A DNA stretch of 8,349 nt from an uncultured Verrucomicrobiota bacterium (GCA_913045395.1 CAJWPV010000048.1:1-8349); one strand, 5' to 3'; positions 1-6,660 are shown, counted from the stretch's first letter. The notes: a model not told the origin generated them from the sequence alone. Translations and numbers: made by a program.

Positions 1-85
1 GCGCCACCTTCTCCATGGCGCTGGTGATCTGCGCGGTCTTCTTGACGGAAACGATCCGCCGCCGGATGTCGCGGGTGCTGGGCAT
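1..85 (-). CDS. atpG: ATP synthase F1 subunit gamma, N-terminal fragment (cut by window edge)
   Basis: Gamma is the central rotor shaft of F1: its N- and C-terminal helices form a coiled coil that turns inside the alpha3beta3 ring and couples proton flow to ATP synthesis on the inner face of the cytoplasmic membrane. Only 28 codons are inside the window. They begin MPSTRDIRRRI and continue KKTAQITSAMEKVA, the highly conserved first helix of gamma ('IRRRI.SVK.T.QIT.AM..VA'). The ATG lies 7 nt after the atpA stop on the same strand, as in a standard atp operon. No clear Shine-Dalgarno sequence precedes it; the upstream bases are A/T-rich (AAGTAAAATTTAA). The identification is confident despite the short length. 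The overlapping plus-strand frame ending at position 89 is an antisense shadow. Confidence 0.93.
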   Translation of the reverse strand, partial: MPSTRDIRRRIVSVKKTAQITSAMEKVA

Positions 86-92
86 TTAAATT

Positions 93-1625
93 TTACTTGT
101 TCGCCGACTTGTACTCGTCGAGGGCTGCCTTGAGGTTGGCCTTCACTTCGTCGTTAACCTGGCCCTCTGTAGTGATCTGTTTCAGCAGGTCGGCCTTGCG
201 ATCCTGCAGGAAGGTGGCGATTGATGCTTGGGCATTTTTGACTTTCTCCACATCCACGTCGTCGAAATAGCCGTTCTGCACCGCCCACAGGACGGCCACC
301 TGCACCGGCACCGACACGGGCTGGAACTGTGCCTGCTTGAATACCTCCACGATGCGTTTGCCGCGTTCCAGCTTGGCACGCGTTGCCTCGTCGAGATCGC
401 TGCCAAACTGGGCGAAGGCCGCCAACTCGCGGAACTGCGCGAGGTCCAGTTTGATCGTGCCGGACACCTGCTTCATCGCCTTCACCTGCGCGGCGGAGCC
501 TACGCGGCTAACCGAGAGGCCCACCGAGATGGCCGGGCGCACGCCCTGGTAAAACAAATCGGTCTCGAGGAAAATCTGGCCGTCGGTGATGGAAATCACG
601 TTCGTCGGGATGTACGCGGACACGTCGCCGGCCTGCGTCTCGATGATGGGCAGCGCGGTAAGTGAGCCGCCACCTGCGTTGTCTGATAGGCGCGCCGAGC
701 GCTCGAGCAACCGGCTGTGCAGGTAAAACACATCGCCCGGGTACGCCTCGCGGCCGGACGGCCGCTTGAGGACCAGCGCCACTTGCCGGTAAGCTACCGC
801 GTGCTTTGACAAATCATCGAACACGATGAGCGCGTCCATGTTGTTGTCCATGAACCACTCGCCCATGGATGCACCGGCGAAGGGCGCGAGAAATTGGTTG
901 GTTGCGGAGTCACTCGCCGTGGCGGCCACCACGATGGTGTGCTCCAGCGCATCGTTTTCCTCGAGGTTTTGGATGACCTTGGCCACGTTGGCGCGCTTTT
1001 GGCCAATCGCCACGTAGATGGAATAGAGCGGCCGGAAATCCGGATCGCCGCTTTCGAAGCCCTCCTTGTTGATGCGCGCGTTGTTGATGATGGCGTCGAT
1101 ACACACCGCCGTCTTCCCGGTTTGCCGGTCACCTATCACCAATTCGCGTTGGCCGCGGCCAATCGGGATCATCGCGTCCACGGCCATGACACCCGTTTGC
1201 ACCGGCTGGCTCACCGACTTGCGCTTGATGATGCCGGGCGCGATTTTCTCCACGGGATAATTCGTGTCCGCGGCGATATCGCCTTTGCCGTCGATCGGCC
1301 GGCCAAGTGCGTCCACCACGCGTCCGAGCAGCGCCTTGCCCACGGGCACCGATAGTAGTTTGTCGGTGGTCTTCACCTCGTCGCCCTCGGCGATGCCGGT
1401 ATGATCACCGAGAATCACTGCGCCCACTTCTGTTTCCTCGAGATTCAGCGCGAGGCCCATCACACCGCCGCCGAAGTCGAGCATCTCGTTCATCATCGCT
1501 CCTGTGAGACCCTCGATCTTGGCGACGCCGTCACCGATTTCTCGCACCACACCCACGTTCTCTCGCGCCACGTCTGTTTTCGCACCGGCGATCTGGGCTT
1601 CAATATCCTGCAGTAGATTGCTCAT
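93..1625 (-). CDS. atpA: ATP synthase F1 subunit alpha
   Basis: Alpha is the non-catalytic nucleotide-binding subunit of the alpha3beta3 hexamer of F1. At 510 residues it has the usual full length. The N-terminal helix and beta-barrel cover about residues 1-95. The nucleotide-binding domain carries the Walker A motif GDRQTGKT (165-172) and Walker B strand ALIVFDD (265-271). The family signature [17 protein letters not shown] spans 364-380, and its Arg374 corresponds to the arginine that reaches into the beta catalytic site. The C-terminal helical domain (about 385-510) contains the conserved [16 protein letters not shown] loop at about 186-200 ([16 protein letters not shown]), before IYVAIGQKR, is several residues longer than in E. 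coli. The ATG start gives the expected N-terminus. The gene follows atpH after 19 nt and precedes atpG by 7 nt, so cotranslation within one operon is likely. No strong Shine-Dalgarno is visible. Confidence 0.98.
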   Translation of the reverse strand: MSNLLQDIEAQIAGAKTDVARENVGVVREIGDGVAKIEGLTGAMMNEMLDFGGGVMGLALNLEETEVGAVILGDHTGIAEGDEVKTTDKLLSVPVGKALLGRVVDALGRPIDGKGDIAADTNYPVEKIAPGIIKRKSVSQPVQTGVMAVDAMIPIGRGQRELVIGDRQTGKTAVCIDAIINNARINKEGFESGDPDFRPLYSIYVAIGQKRANVAKVIQNLEENDALEHTIVVAATASDSATNQFLAPFAGASMGEWFMDNNMDALIVFDDLSKHAVAYRQVALVLKRPSGREAYPGDVFYLHSRLLERSARLSDNAGGGSLTALPIIETQAGDVSAYIPTNVISITDGQIFLETDLFYQGVRPAISVGLSVSRVGSAAQVKAMKQVSGTIKLDLAQFRELAAFAQFGSDLDEATRAKLERGKRIVEVFKQAQFQPVSVPVQVAVLWAVQNGYFDDVDVEKVKNAQASIATFLQDRKADLLKQITTEGQVNDEVKANLKAALDEYKSANK

Positions 1626-1644
1626 GTCTTGTTGTTAAAATTGA

Positions 1645-2037
1645 TTAAAAACTTTCGCTTAAGCCGGTCAGGCGTGTCTTCACGCTGCCGTCAAACACAT
1701 CGTCGCCGATCTTCACCCTCATGCCTCCTATGAGGCGGGGGTTCTCGGCAAATTCCACCGTCACGTCGCCGCCCTTGAGTCGGTTTAGGCTGTCTTGGAT
1801 ATCCTGCTGCTGCGCTTGGCCAAGCGCCACGGCGCTCTCCACGCGGGCGGTGCGGCTGGCCTCGTCGAGTTTTACCAGTCGGTGCAAGTGTTGCAGGATG
1901 CCAAAATAACCGCGCGGTTTTTGCTCAATGAGCAATTGCACGGCCTTTTGCGTTCGATCTGCGTCCAATCGTCCGTTAACTTGGCAGCTTTTAAAGAGCT
2001 GCTTGGCGAAGCGGCGAGATTGCTTTGTACCCTTCAT
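1645..2037 (-). CDS. atpH: ATP synthase F1 subunit delta, short form
   Basis: Delta (OSCP-like) is the clamp of the peripheral stalk, joining the top of F1 to the b-subunit dimer. The C-terminal part is clear: ARVESAVAL (about 64-72), then VEFAENPRLIGGMRVKIGDD, then DGSVKTRLTGL near the end, which is the conserved 'P.LIGG..V..GD...DGSV...L..L' pattern. The protein is only 130 residues, against about 175-180 in E. coli-type delta. The reduction falls in the N-terminal helical domain, which normally contacts the alpha N-termini. The short form is not a wrong start: a TGA lies in frame directly before the ATG at 2037, and atpF ends at 2048. From memory, Verrucomicrobiota delta subunits share this form with a 'KPRGY' segment (here about 41-45), so it is probably a lineage trait rather than damage. 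No Shine-Dalgarno is evident. Confidence 0.93.
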   Translation of the reverse strand: MKGTKQSRRFAKQLFKSCQVNGRLDADRTQKAVQLLIEQKPRGYFGILQHLHRLVKLDEASRTARVESAVALGQAQQQDIQDSLNRLKGGDVTVEFAENPRLIGGMRVKIGDDVFDGSVKTRLTGLSESF

Positions 2038-2047
2038 TCAAATTCGA

Positions 2048-2602
2048 TTAAGCCGCCAGTTCCCGGTTGGTTTCATCGATCAGGCGTTGTTGATCGTCCG
2101 CCGTCAACACTTTGCCACTGACCTTGGCGGTGGTTTCGACAACCAATCGGCCAATTTCTGACTTCAATTCAGACATCATCCTATCCCGGTCGGCATCGGT
2201 GGCCTCCCGTGCCTTGCGGATGATTTCCTCAGCCTGCTTGACCGCTTTTTGTCCTTCGGCCTCTCCGACCTGCTTGGCCGCTTCTTTGGCGTCAGCGATC
2301 AGCTGCTCGGCTTTCTGGTTGGCCTCGGCCAGCACCTTGTTACGCTCGGTCTGGGTCTCGGCCAGTTCGGCCTTAATCTGCTCGGCGTTTTCCATGCCCT
2401 CGGCAATGGTTTTCCGGCGGGTCTCAAGCATCTCCAGCACCGGCTTGTAGGCCATTTTCTTGAGCAAAAATGCCACGACCAAAAAGGCGATGCATTGGGA
2501 GGTGAATAGCGGCCAGTTAACGCCAAATGTTTCGACGATTTTTTCAAATGCGCCTTTGTCGGCAGTTTCGCCTGCCTGGGCCAATATGATCAGTTTTTGC
2601 AT
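2048..2602 (-). CDS. atpF: ATP synthase F0 subunit b
   Basis: Subunit b forms the elongated peripheral stalk that holds F1 against the a subunit. At 184 residues it is slightly longer than E. coli b (156). The extra length is at the N-terminus: about 28 residues (MQKLIILAQAGETADKG..., then VETFGVN) precede the single membrane helix at about 31-48 (PLFTSQCIAFLVVAFLLKK). The conserved exit AYKPVLEMLETRRKTI (51-66) follows, then a long charged, Ala/Glu/Lys-rich coiled coil to about residue 165. The first ten residues are hydrophobic and end AQA, so a cleaved leader is conceivable but unproven. The ATG at 2602 is preceded by TAGGTT, one of the few weak Shine-Dalgarno-like sequences in this operon. 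The gene lies downstream of atpE across a strong intergenic hairpin and is followed by atpH after 10 nt. Confidence 0.96.
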   Translation of the reverse strand: MQKLIILAQAGETADKGAFEKIVETFGVNWPLFTSQCIAFLVVAFLLKKMAYKPVLEMLETRRKTIAEGMENAEQIKAELAETQTERNKVLAEANQKAEQLIADAKEAAKQVGEAEGQKAVKQAEEIIRKAREATDADRDRMMSELKSEIGRLVVETTAKVSGKVLTADDQQRLIDETNRELAA

Positions 2603-2607
2603 AACCT

Positions 2608-2642
2608 AAAAAAAGTGTGAGCCGGGCGGAGCACCGCCCGGC
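2608..2642 (-). terminator. Strong intercistronic hairpin with U-run between atpE and atpF (attenuator or 3'-end stabiliser)
   Basis: The spacer contains a perfect inverted repeat: GCCGGGCGG (2621-2629), 4-nt loop (2630-2633), CCGCCCGGC (2634-2642). Read as minus-strand RNA, this is a 9-bp GC-only stem with loop UGCU. It is followed by UCACAC and then seven U residues (2614 down to 2608), ending six bases before the atpF start codon. The 6-nt gap between stem and U-run makes it a poor full terminator, and the essential atpFHAG genes downstream must be expressed. A partial attenuator, or a processing and stabilising 3' end for the atpBE message, fits better. The structure is seen in the sequence; the function is inferred. 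Confidence 0.7.
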
Positions 2643-2655
2643 GATGACGTGCTTT

Positions 2656-2844
2656 TTAGTTGCCCAGAAACAGGGCGATAAACACAATACCTTCGGCCAA
2701 CGCAGCAAAAATGATGGCCTGCGTGCGGATGGGGCCGGCGGCACCGGGATTGCGACCGGTGGCCTCTGCGGCTTTAGCGCCGACCAAACCCACACCAATG
2801 GCAGAGCCGAGAGCTGCCAGACCTACTTGTATACTTCCTGTCAT
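2656..2844 (-). CDS. atpE: ATP synthase F0 subunit c (proton-type, 62 residues)
   Basis: Subunit c is a two-helix membrane hairpin that assembles into the rotating ring of F0. Helix 1 is about residues 5-27 (LAALGSAIGVGLVGAKAAEA), with small-residue packing of the Gly-x-Gly type at Gly13, Ala15, Gly17 and Gly19. The polar loop has the conserved Arg31-Asn32-Pro33. Helix 2 (about 42-60) holds the ion-binding carboxylate Glu51 in AALAEGIVF. The position that carries the sodium-ring glutamine in helix 1 is Val18, and Glu51 is followed by Gly rather than Ser/Thr, so proton coupling is predicted. At 62 residues it is shorter than E. coli c (79). The ATG at 2844 is the only reasonable start because an in-frame TAA lies 12 nt upstream. 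The leader before it is almost pure A/T with no Shine-Dalgarno sequence. Confidence 0.96.
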   Translation of the reverse strand: MTGSIQVGLAALGSAIGVGLVGAKAAEATGRNPGAAGPIRTQAIIFAALAEGIVFIALFLGN

Positions 2845-2884
2845 TGTATTATTATTTTATTGTTTTTAGTTCACTCGACGAACT
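2845..2884 (-). promoter_or_regulatory. atpE translation-initiation leader: small hairpin plus A/U-rich tract
   Basis: On the minus strand a short hairpin AGTTC-GTCGAGT-GAACT (arms 2880-2884 and 2868-2872) is followed by about 23 nt that are almost entirely A and T with only two C residues, leading straight to the atpE ATG. There is no Shine-Dalgarno sequence. An unstructured A/U-rich leader is known to favour ribosome and S1-protein binding, and E. coli atpE also depends on a special upstream enhancer for its high synthesis rate. I infer a comparable role here, raising c-subunit output. The hairpin is only 5 bp and may be incidental. Confidence 0.5.
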
Positions 2885-2923
2885 CCACTGACGTGCATGA
2901 TCCGATCGCCGAAATTTTTTGTA

Positions 2924-3895
2924 CTACTGGGAGTGTTCCTCACCATGGTGTTCGCACATCAGAGCGGTGAACACCGAAGTGAGCAGAGCAAAGACGAGGG
3001 CCTGTACCAATCCGACGAGCACTTCCAAAAGGTAGAACGGCAGCACCGCCAGCCAGCCGAAGTACGGCCCGCCCATCATCATGACCGATTCCAACATGTT
3101 TTCTCCCGCAAAAACGTTTCCGTAGAGTCGAAATGTGAGCGCCACCGGGCGCACGCCGATCGAGACAATCTCAATGACGCCGACGCAGATGAAGACCACC
3201 ACAAGAAATACCCCGAAAAAACCGGAACCGTGCCCTTTCACGTCGAAAAGATGTCCCAGGAAACCACCCGGCCCTACTGCTTGCAGGCTCCAAAAAAGCC
3301 AAAGCACCATGAAAATTGCAGCCATCGCGAGGGTCATGTTTAGGTCGGCGTTCACCCCGCGCAACAGTGGATTTGAAATGTGCTCGTTGTGATGTCCCGG
3401 TTCCGCCCAGCCGATCGTGCCCAGTCCAGGCAGCAGTCCAAACCAGTTTGAAAACAGGATGAAAATGAAGATGGTTGCGAAAAACCAGAAGGTTTTTTTC
3501 ACCATGTGTGTGCCCAAGACATCCTCAAAGAAACCGTAAAGACTCTCGACCAGCCACTCGACGAAGTTTTGGAGACCGGCTGGTATCAATTGCGCGTTGC
3601 GTGTGGCCAACTGTGCCACGACTATGATGCCGACTGCCACGACGAACATGACTACCATTGAGTTGGTGATTGCTAACGGGCCGATTTTGCCCGTCTCGGC
3701 ATCGCCTCCAATCCCGTGATACAGAACTGGCGCGGTCTTGGGTAAGCCGTGGTGTTTTTCCTTGTGGTCGTCTCCGTGGTGGGATTCACCGGCTGGTGCC
3801 GACTTGGCCGCCTCCTCCTCCTCCGCCCCGAACAAGGCGGGGAACGGCAGGGCTGCGATCAATGTTATGACAAGTAAAAGTCGGTGGAATATCAT
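2924..3895 (-). CDS. atpB: ATP synthase F0 subunit a
   Basis: Subunit a provides the two proton half-channels that face the c-ring. The essential arginine is Arg256 in VALTFRLYGNVFAGEN (251-266), and Gln298 in LVGLVQALVFALLTSVF matches E. coli Gln252. Glu265 and Glu291 occupy the polar channel positions, the latter where E. coli has His245, a common swap. Membrane segments lie at about 72-97, 135-157, 183-206, 225-246 and 277-312. At 323 residues it exceeds E. coli a (271). The extra part is an N-terminal signal-peptide-like stretch (MIFHRLLLVITLIAALPFPALFG, 1-23, possible cleavage after about 23) and an acidic, His-rich segment (about 25-50, EEEEAAKS...HHGDDHKEKHHG). The C-terminus, EHHGEEHSQ, is also His/Glu-rich. 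This is the first gene of the operon; no atpI precedes it. Confidence 0.97.
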   Translation of the reverse strand: MIFHRLLLVITLIAALPFPALFGAEEEEAAKSAPAGESHHGDDHKEKHHGLPKTAPVLYHGIGGDAETGKIGPLAITNSMVVMFVVAVGIIVVAQLATRNAQLIPAGLQNFVEWLVESLYGFFEDVLGTHMVKKTFWFFATIFIFILFSNWFGLLPGLGTIGWAEPGHHNEHISNPLLRGVNADLNMTLAMAAIFMVLWLFWSLQAVGPGGFLGHLFDVKGHGSGFFGVFLVVVFICVGVIEIVSIGVRPVALTFRLYGNVFAGENMLESVMMMGGPYFGWLAVLPFYLLEVLVGLVQALVFALLTSVFTALMCEHHGEEHSQ

Positions 3896-4062
3896 CCCAA
3901 AACCGTGGATTGGCTGCTCACTTCACCTCAGGGAGGGGAGTCGCTTCCAGAAAGCGGAACGGCTTTATGCCAAAAAAGCGGCAAGACACAACCATTTTGT
4001 TGCATAAAGAGCGTTTTTTTCGAAAAAAATCAAACAAGGGTCAAGCGCTCGGCCAAGCGCGG
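3896..4062 (-). promoter_or_regulatory. Leader/promoter region of the atp operon, with several dyads
   Basis: These 167 bp separate the M29 peptidase stop from atpB and should hold the atp promoter, but I cannot name a convincing -35/-10 pair. A weak one is TTGTGT, 16 bp, CATAAA on the minus strand. Structures seen: a 5-bp GC hairpin (4045-4049 with 4056-4060) just after the peptidase stop, with a seven-T run (minus strand) 15 nt further on, a possible weak terminator; a perfect 16-bp palindrome TTTTTTTCGAAAAAAA (4014-4029); an 8-bp inverted repeat CTTTATGC/GCATAAAG (3963-3970 and 4002-4009, 31 nt apart); and a small dyad CGCTT/AAGCG within about 3943-3957. The 25-codon frame 3928-4005 (minus) looks non-coding. 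Confidence 0.45.
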
Positions 4063-5172
4063 CTATTTCAGGCTGCTCGGATTCAGCGGCTTCAGATCTT
4101 TTGGCACGAATTGGCCGTTCCTGCGGATCAGCACGTCATCGAACCAAACTTCGCCCCCGCCGTACTCGGGCCGCTGGATCAGCACCATGTCCCAGTGTAC
4201 CGCCGAGCGGTTTCCGTTGTCGCACTCTTCGTACGCTTGGCCCGGTGTGAAATGCAACGAACCAGCAATTTTTTCGTCGAACAATATATCGCACATCGGC
4301 TCTCGGATGTAAGGGTTAAAGCCTAGCGAAAATTCGCCGACGTAGCGCGCACCAGGATCGGTGTCCAGAATCTCGTTGAGCCGCTTGGTGTCGCTTGCCG
4401 TGGCATCGACGATTTTGCCGTTTTTAAACTCGAGCCGGACATTCTCGAACCGTGTTCCGGCGTAGAGAGTGGGGGTGTTGTACTGCAGCACGCCGTTCAC
4501 CGACTTTTTCACCGGGCAGGAGAACACCTCGCCGTCCGGGATGTTCCGATCACCGGCGCACCCCACCGCGCCAAGCCCTCTGATGCTGAACGACAGGTCG
4601 GTGCCGGGTGCGGTGATTCGGACCTTGTCGGCCCTGGCCATGCGACGGATCAGTGGCTTTTGCGCCTTGGCCATCCGGGCGTAGTCCATCGTGCAGACTT
4701 GAAAAAAGAAATCCTCGAACGCCTCGGTGCTCATCCCGGCCCCCTGTGCCATCGCGCCGTTGGGCCACCGGATCACAACCCATCGGGTTTTATTGACGCG
4801 ATAGTTTAGCACCGGCCGCAGCGTGCGCGAGTACATGGACATGTTGTCGGACGGGATGTCGGAGTTTTCTGTGGCGTTGTGGGAACCGCGGACGGCGACG
4901 TAGGCATCGCACTTTTTCATACGGTGCAATTCCACATCACGAACGGTTCTGGCATGTTGCTCGCTGGTGTCCATGAGCATTTCGCGGACGATGCGACCGG
5001 AACGGGTTTCGATCAATGGGGTGGCACCGCGCCTGCGGGCGGCACGGGCGAGTTCCACGGCAAACGCATCGGGCGTGTCGGTGACATCGAACAGGACGGT
5101 GTCGCCCCTCTTCAGAGCGGTCGAGTAGCCGGTGAGGACTTCGGCGAGTTTTTTGTAACGAGGATCGGGCAT
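4063..5172 (-). CDS. M29-family leucyl aminopeptidase (AmpS/AmpT-like metallopeptidase)
   Basis: This is predicted to be a cytoplasmic two-metal aminopeptidase that removes N-terminal residues from peptides; no signal peptide is present. The 369-residue length fits family M29. All six residues expected for metal binding and catalysis are visible: Glu215 in NIPDGEVF, Glu280 in VGEFSLGFNP, His307 and Tyr314 in FDEKIAGSLHFTPGQAY, and His326 and Asp328 in SAVHWDMVLI. The N-terminal half (about 1-200) carries the family's Rossmann-like region. The ATG at 5172 starts MPDPRYKKLAEVL, a normal N-terminus; no Shine-Dalgarno is evident. It lies 60 nt after the DUF1501 gene on the same strand and 167 nt before atpB. 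The neighbours suggest no shared pathway. The family call is firm; the substrate range is unknown. Confidence 0.93.
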   Translation of the reverse strand: MPDPRYKKLAEVLTGYSTALKRGDTVLFDVTDTPDAFAVELARAARRRGATPLIETRSGRIVREMLMDTSEQHARTVRDVELHRMKKCDAYVAVRGSHNATENSDIPSDNMSMYSRTLRPVLNYRVNKTRWVVIRWPNGAMAQGAGMSTEAFEDFFFQVCTMDYARMAKAQKPLIRRMARADKVRITAPGTDLSFSIRGLGAVGCAGDRNIPDGEVFSCPVKKSVNGVLQYNTPTLYAGTRFENVRLEFKNGKIVDATASDTKRLNEILDTDPGARYVGEFSLGFNPYIREPMCDILFDEKIAGSLHFTPGQAYEECDNGNRSAVHWDMVLIQRPEYGGGEVWFDDVLIRRNGQFVPKDLKPLNPSSLK

Positions 5173-5232
5173 ATCGCTGCGGCGACTGTTACCACAGGTC
5201 CAAACTGTTTGAACGAAAAAATGTGAGGCTGC

Positions 5233-6660
5233 TCAGGTGAGAATATCGTGAATAACATCACCATAAACGTCCGTGAGGCGAAAGTCGCGTCCGGCGTAGT
5301 GATAGGTCAGGCGTTTGTGGTCGAGGCCAAACAGGTGAAGAATTGTGGCGTGAAGGTCGTGGAAGTGAACGCGGTTTTCAGTTGAGTAATAACCGTGATC
5401 ATCCGTACTGCCGTAGGCAATGCCTGATCTGACACCTGCGCCGGCGAGGAAAAAAGTCATTGCGTGCGGATTGTGATCACGGCCATCCGAACCTTGGCCA
5501 ACCGGCGTGCGACCAAATTCCGTTCCCCAAAGGACCAACGTGTCATCGAGCAACCCGCGCGACTTTAAATCGGTGAGCAGCCCGGCGATCGGTTTGTCGA
5601 CTTTGCCGGCAACCTCACGGTGATTTTTTTTCAAATCACCGTGTGCGTCCCAGTAGCCTTGGCTGCATTGGACGAAGCGCACACCGGCTTCGGAGTAGCG
5701 GCGCGCCATGAGGCACTGGCGACCAAAGTCGCGAGTCGTCGGATCGTCCAAGCCGTAAAGTTTTTTGGTAGCGTCGGATTCATTATCGATGTTTTGAATC
5801 TCAGGCGCAGCCGCCTGCATGCGGTATGCGAGTTCAAATGAATTAATTCGCGCTTCCAGTTTGTCGTCGTGCCCGCGATTGCTGAGATGCTCCTGGTTAA
5901 TCTGTGCGAGCAAGTCGAGTTCACGGCGTTGTTGGGAGAGCGGCTTGCCGTTGTTGTCGATAAACGGAATTTTGGCTTTATTAATCGGCGTGGCTTTGGT
6001 CCCTATCTGTGTTCCGTGAAAGTGTGAGGGTAGAAAAGCAGATGACCATGCGTTCATTCCACCGTGTGTGCCGGTGGGCTTGAACGTGATGTAGCCGGGG
6101 AGGTTTTGGTTTTCGAATCCCAAACCGTAATTGAGCCACGAGCCCATCGACGGGCGGATAAAAGTGTCTGAACCGGTGTGAAGTTCAAGCAGTGCAGAGC
6201 CGTGACGGGAGTTCGAGCCGTACATCGACTTTATGAAACAAAGTTCGTCCGACATCGAAGCGATATGTGGGAAAATATCAGAGGCCCATTGGCCGCATTG
6301 GCCGTACTGTTTGAAACTGTAAGGCGATCCAACAAGGTTACCTGTGGCGCTGGAAACAATACGTGGTTTTTTGCCTGGGTACGGTTTGCCGGTATCGCGT
6401 TGGAGGGCTGGTCGGTAGTCAAATGTATCGACCTGTGAAACACCACCATGCATGAACAGAAATATGATCCGCTTGGCCTTTGGTGGGAAATGTGAGGGAC
6501 GTGTCGAGAGCGGGTTTTCTGGCGCTGCAGCCTTTGCTTTCTCGCCAAGCAAACCGGCAAGAGCCAACGAACCAAAACCGGCGCTCGATTTTTGTAGCAT
6601 CTCCCGTCGAGTCATCGGCGGGGCATCATAACCGCTGCAATATGAAACTCGTTTGCTCAC
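5233..6660 (-). CDS. Secreted DUF1501 protein (sulfatase-like alkaline-phosphatase fold)
   Basis: DUF1501 proteins are abundant in Planctomycetota and Verrucomicrobiota and are related to the sulfatase/alkaline phosphatase superfamily; their reaction is not established. Hallmarks here are IIFLFMHGGVSQVDTFD (65-81), LVLWGTEFGRTP (375-386), GRDHNPHAMTFFLAGAG (393-409), a DLHATILHLFGLDH stretch (435-448) and YAGRDFRLTDVYG (455-467). The 475-residue length is typical. The N-terminus has a twin-arginine-like leader, MTRREMLQKSSAGFGSLALAGLLG (from residue 16), ending near AKAAA (42-46), so Tat export to the periplasm or outside is likely. The start is uncertain: GTG at 6660, or ATG at 6615, which begins directly at MTRRE. 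Such genes usually sit beside a DUF1549/DUF1553 cytochrome-type partner, but none is present within the window. Confidence 0.93.
   Translation of the reverse strand: MSKRVSYCSGYDAPPMTRREMLQKSSAGFGSLALAGLLGEKAKAAAPENPLSTRPSHFPPKAKRIIFLFMHGGVSQVDTFDYRPALQRDTGKPYPGKKPRIVSSATGNLVGSPYSFKQYGQCGQWASDIFPHIASMSDELCFIKSMYGSNSRHGSALLELHTGSDTFIRPSMGSWLNYGLGFENQNLPGYITFKPTGTHGGMNAWSSAFLPSHFHGTQIGTKATPINKAKIPFIDNNGKPLSQQRRELDLLAQINQEHLSNRGHDDKLEARINSFELAYRMQAAAPEIQNIDNESDATKKLYGLDDPTTRDFGRQCLMARRYSEAGVRFVQCSQGYWDAHGDLKKNHREVAGKVDKPIAGLLTDLKSRGLLDDTLVLWGTEFGRTPVGQGSDGRDHNPHAMTFFLAGAGVRSGIAYGSTDDHGYYSTENRVHFHDLHATILHLFGLDHKRLTYHYAGRDFRLTDVYGDVIHDILT

Noticed and set aside
1..89. Plus-strand frame ending at 89 that reads like a membrane-protein C-terminus (ALVICAVFLTETIRRRMSRVLGI), suggesting that atpA ends the operon and a convergent gene follows.
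   Set aside because: The opposite strand encodes an unmistakable gamma-subunit N-terminus (MPSTRDIRRRI...KKTAQITSAM) starting 7 nt after atpA. The plus-strand frame is its shadow.
228..1355. Long plus-strand open frames opposite atpA (for example 228-665 and 894-1355).
   Set aside because: They lie antisense to a full-length conserved gene, show no recognisable domains, and have the His/Arg-rich composition typical of shadow frames in GC-rich DNA.
2656..2844. A sodium-coupled c-ring.
   Set aside because: The sodium-site glutamine in helix 1 is Val18, and Glu51 is followed by Gly, not Ser/Thr, so the ligand set is absent.
2897..3343. 148-codon plus-strand frame opposite atpB.
   Set aside because: Its composition (many His, Arg, Glu, Lys) mirrors the hydrophobic codons of atpB on the other strand; no domain is recognisable.
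3928..4005. 25-codon minus-strand frame (MQQNGCVLPLFWHK...) in the atp leader, considered as a leader peptide or atpI remnant.
   Set aside because: It has no ribosome-binding context, no hydrophobic helix like AtpI and no recognisable similarity. The ATG falls inside the inverted repeat.
4045..4060. GC hairpin right after the M29 stop, considered as a full intrinsic terminator.
   Set aside because: The stem is only 5 bp and the T-run lies 15 nt away, too far for a canonical intrinsic terminator. It is mentioned only within the leader entry.
5198..5214. Inverted repeat GTCCAAA-CTG-TTTGAAC between the DUF1501 and M29 genes, considered as a terminator.
   Set aside because: On the minus strand the T-run precedes the stem instead of following it, and the stem is weak with a G-T pair.
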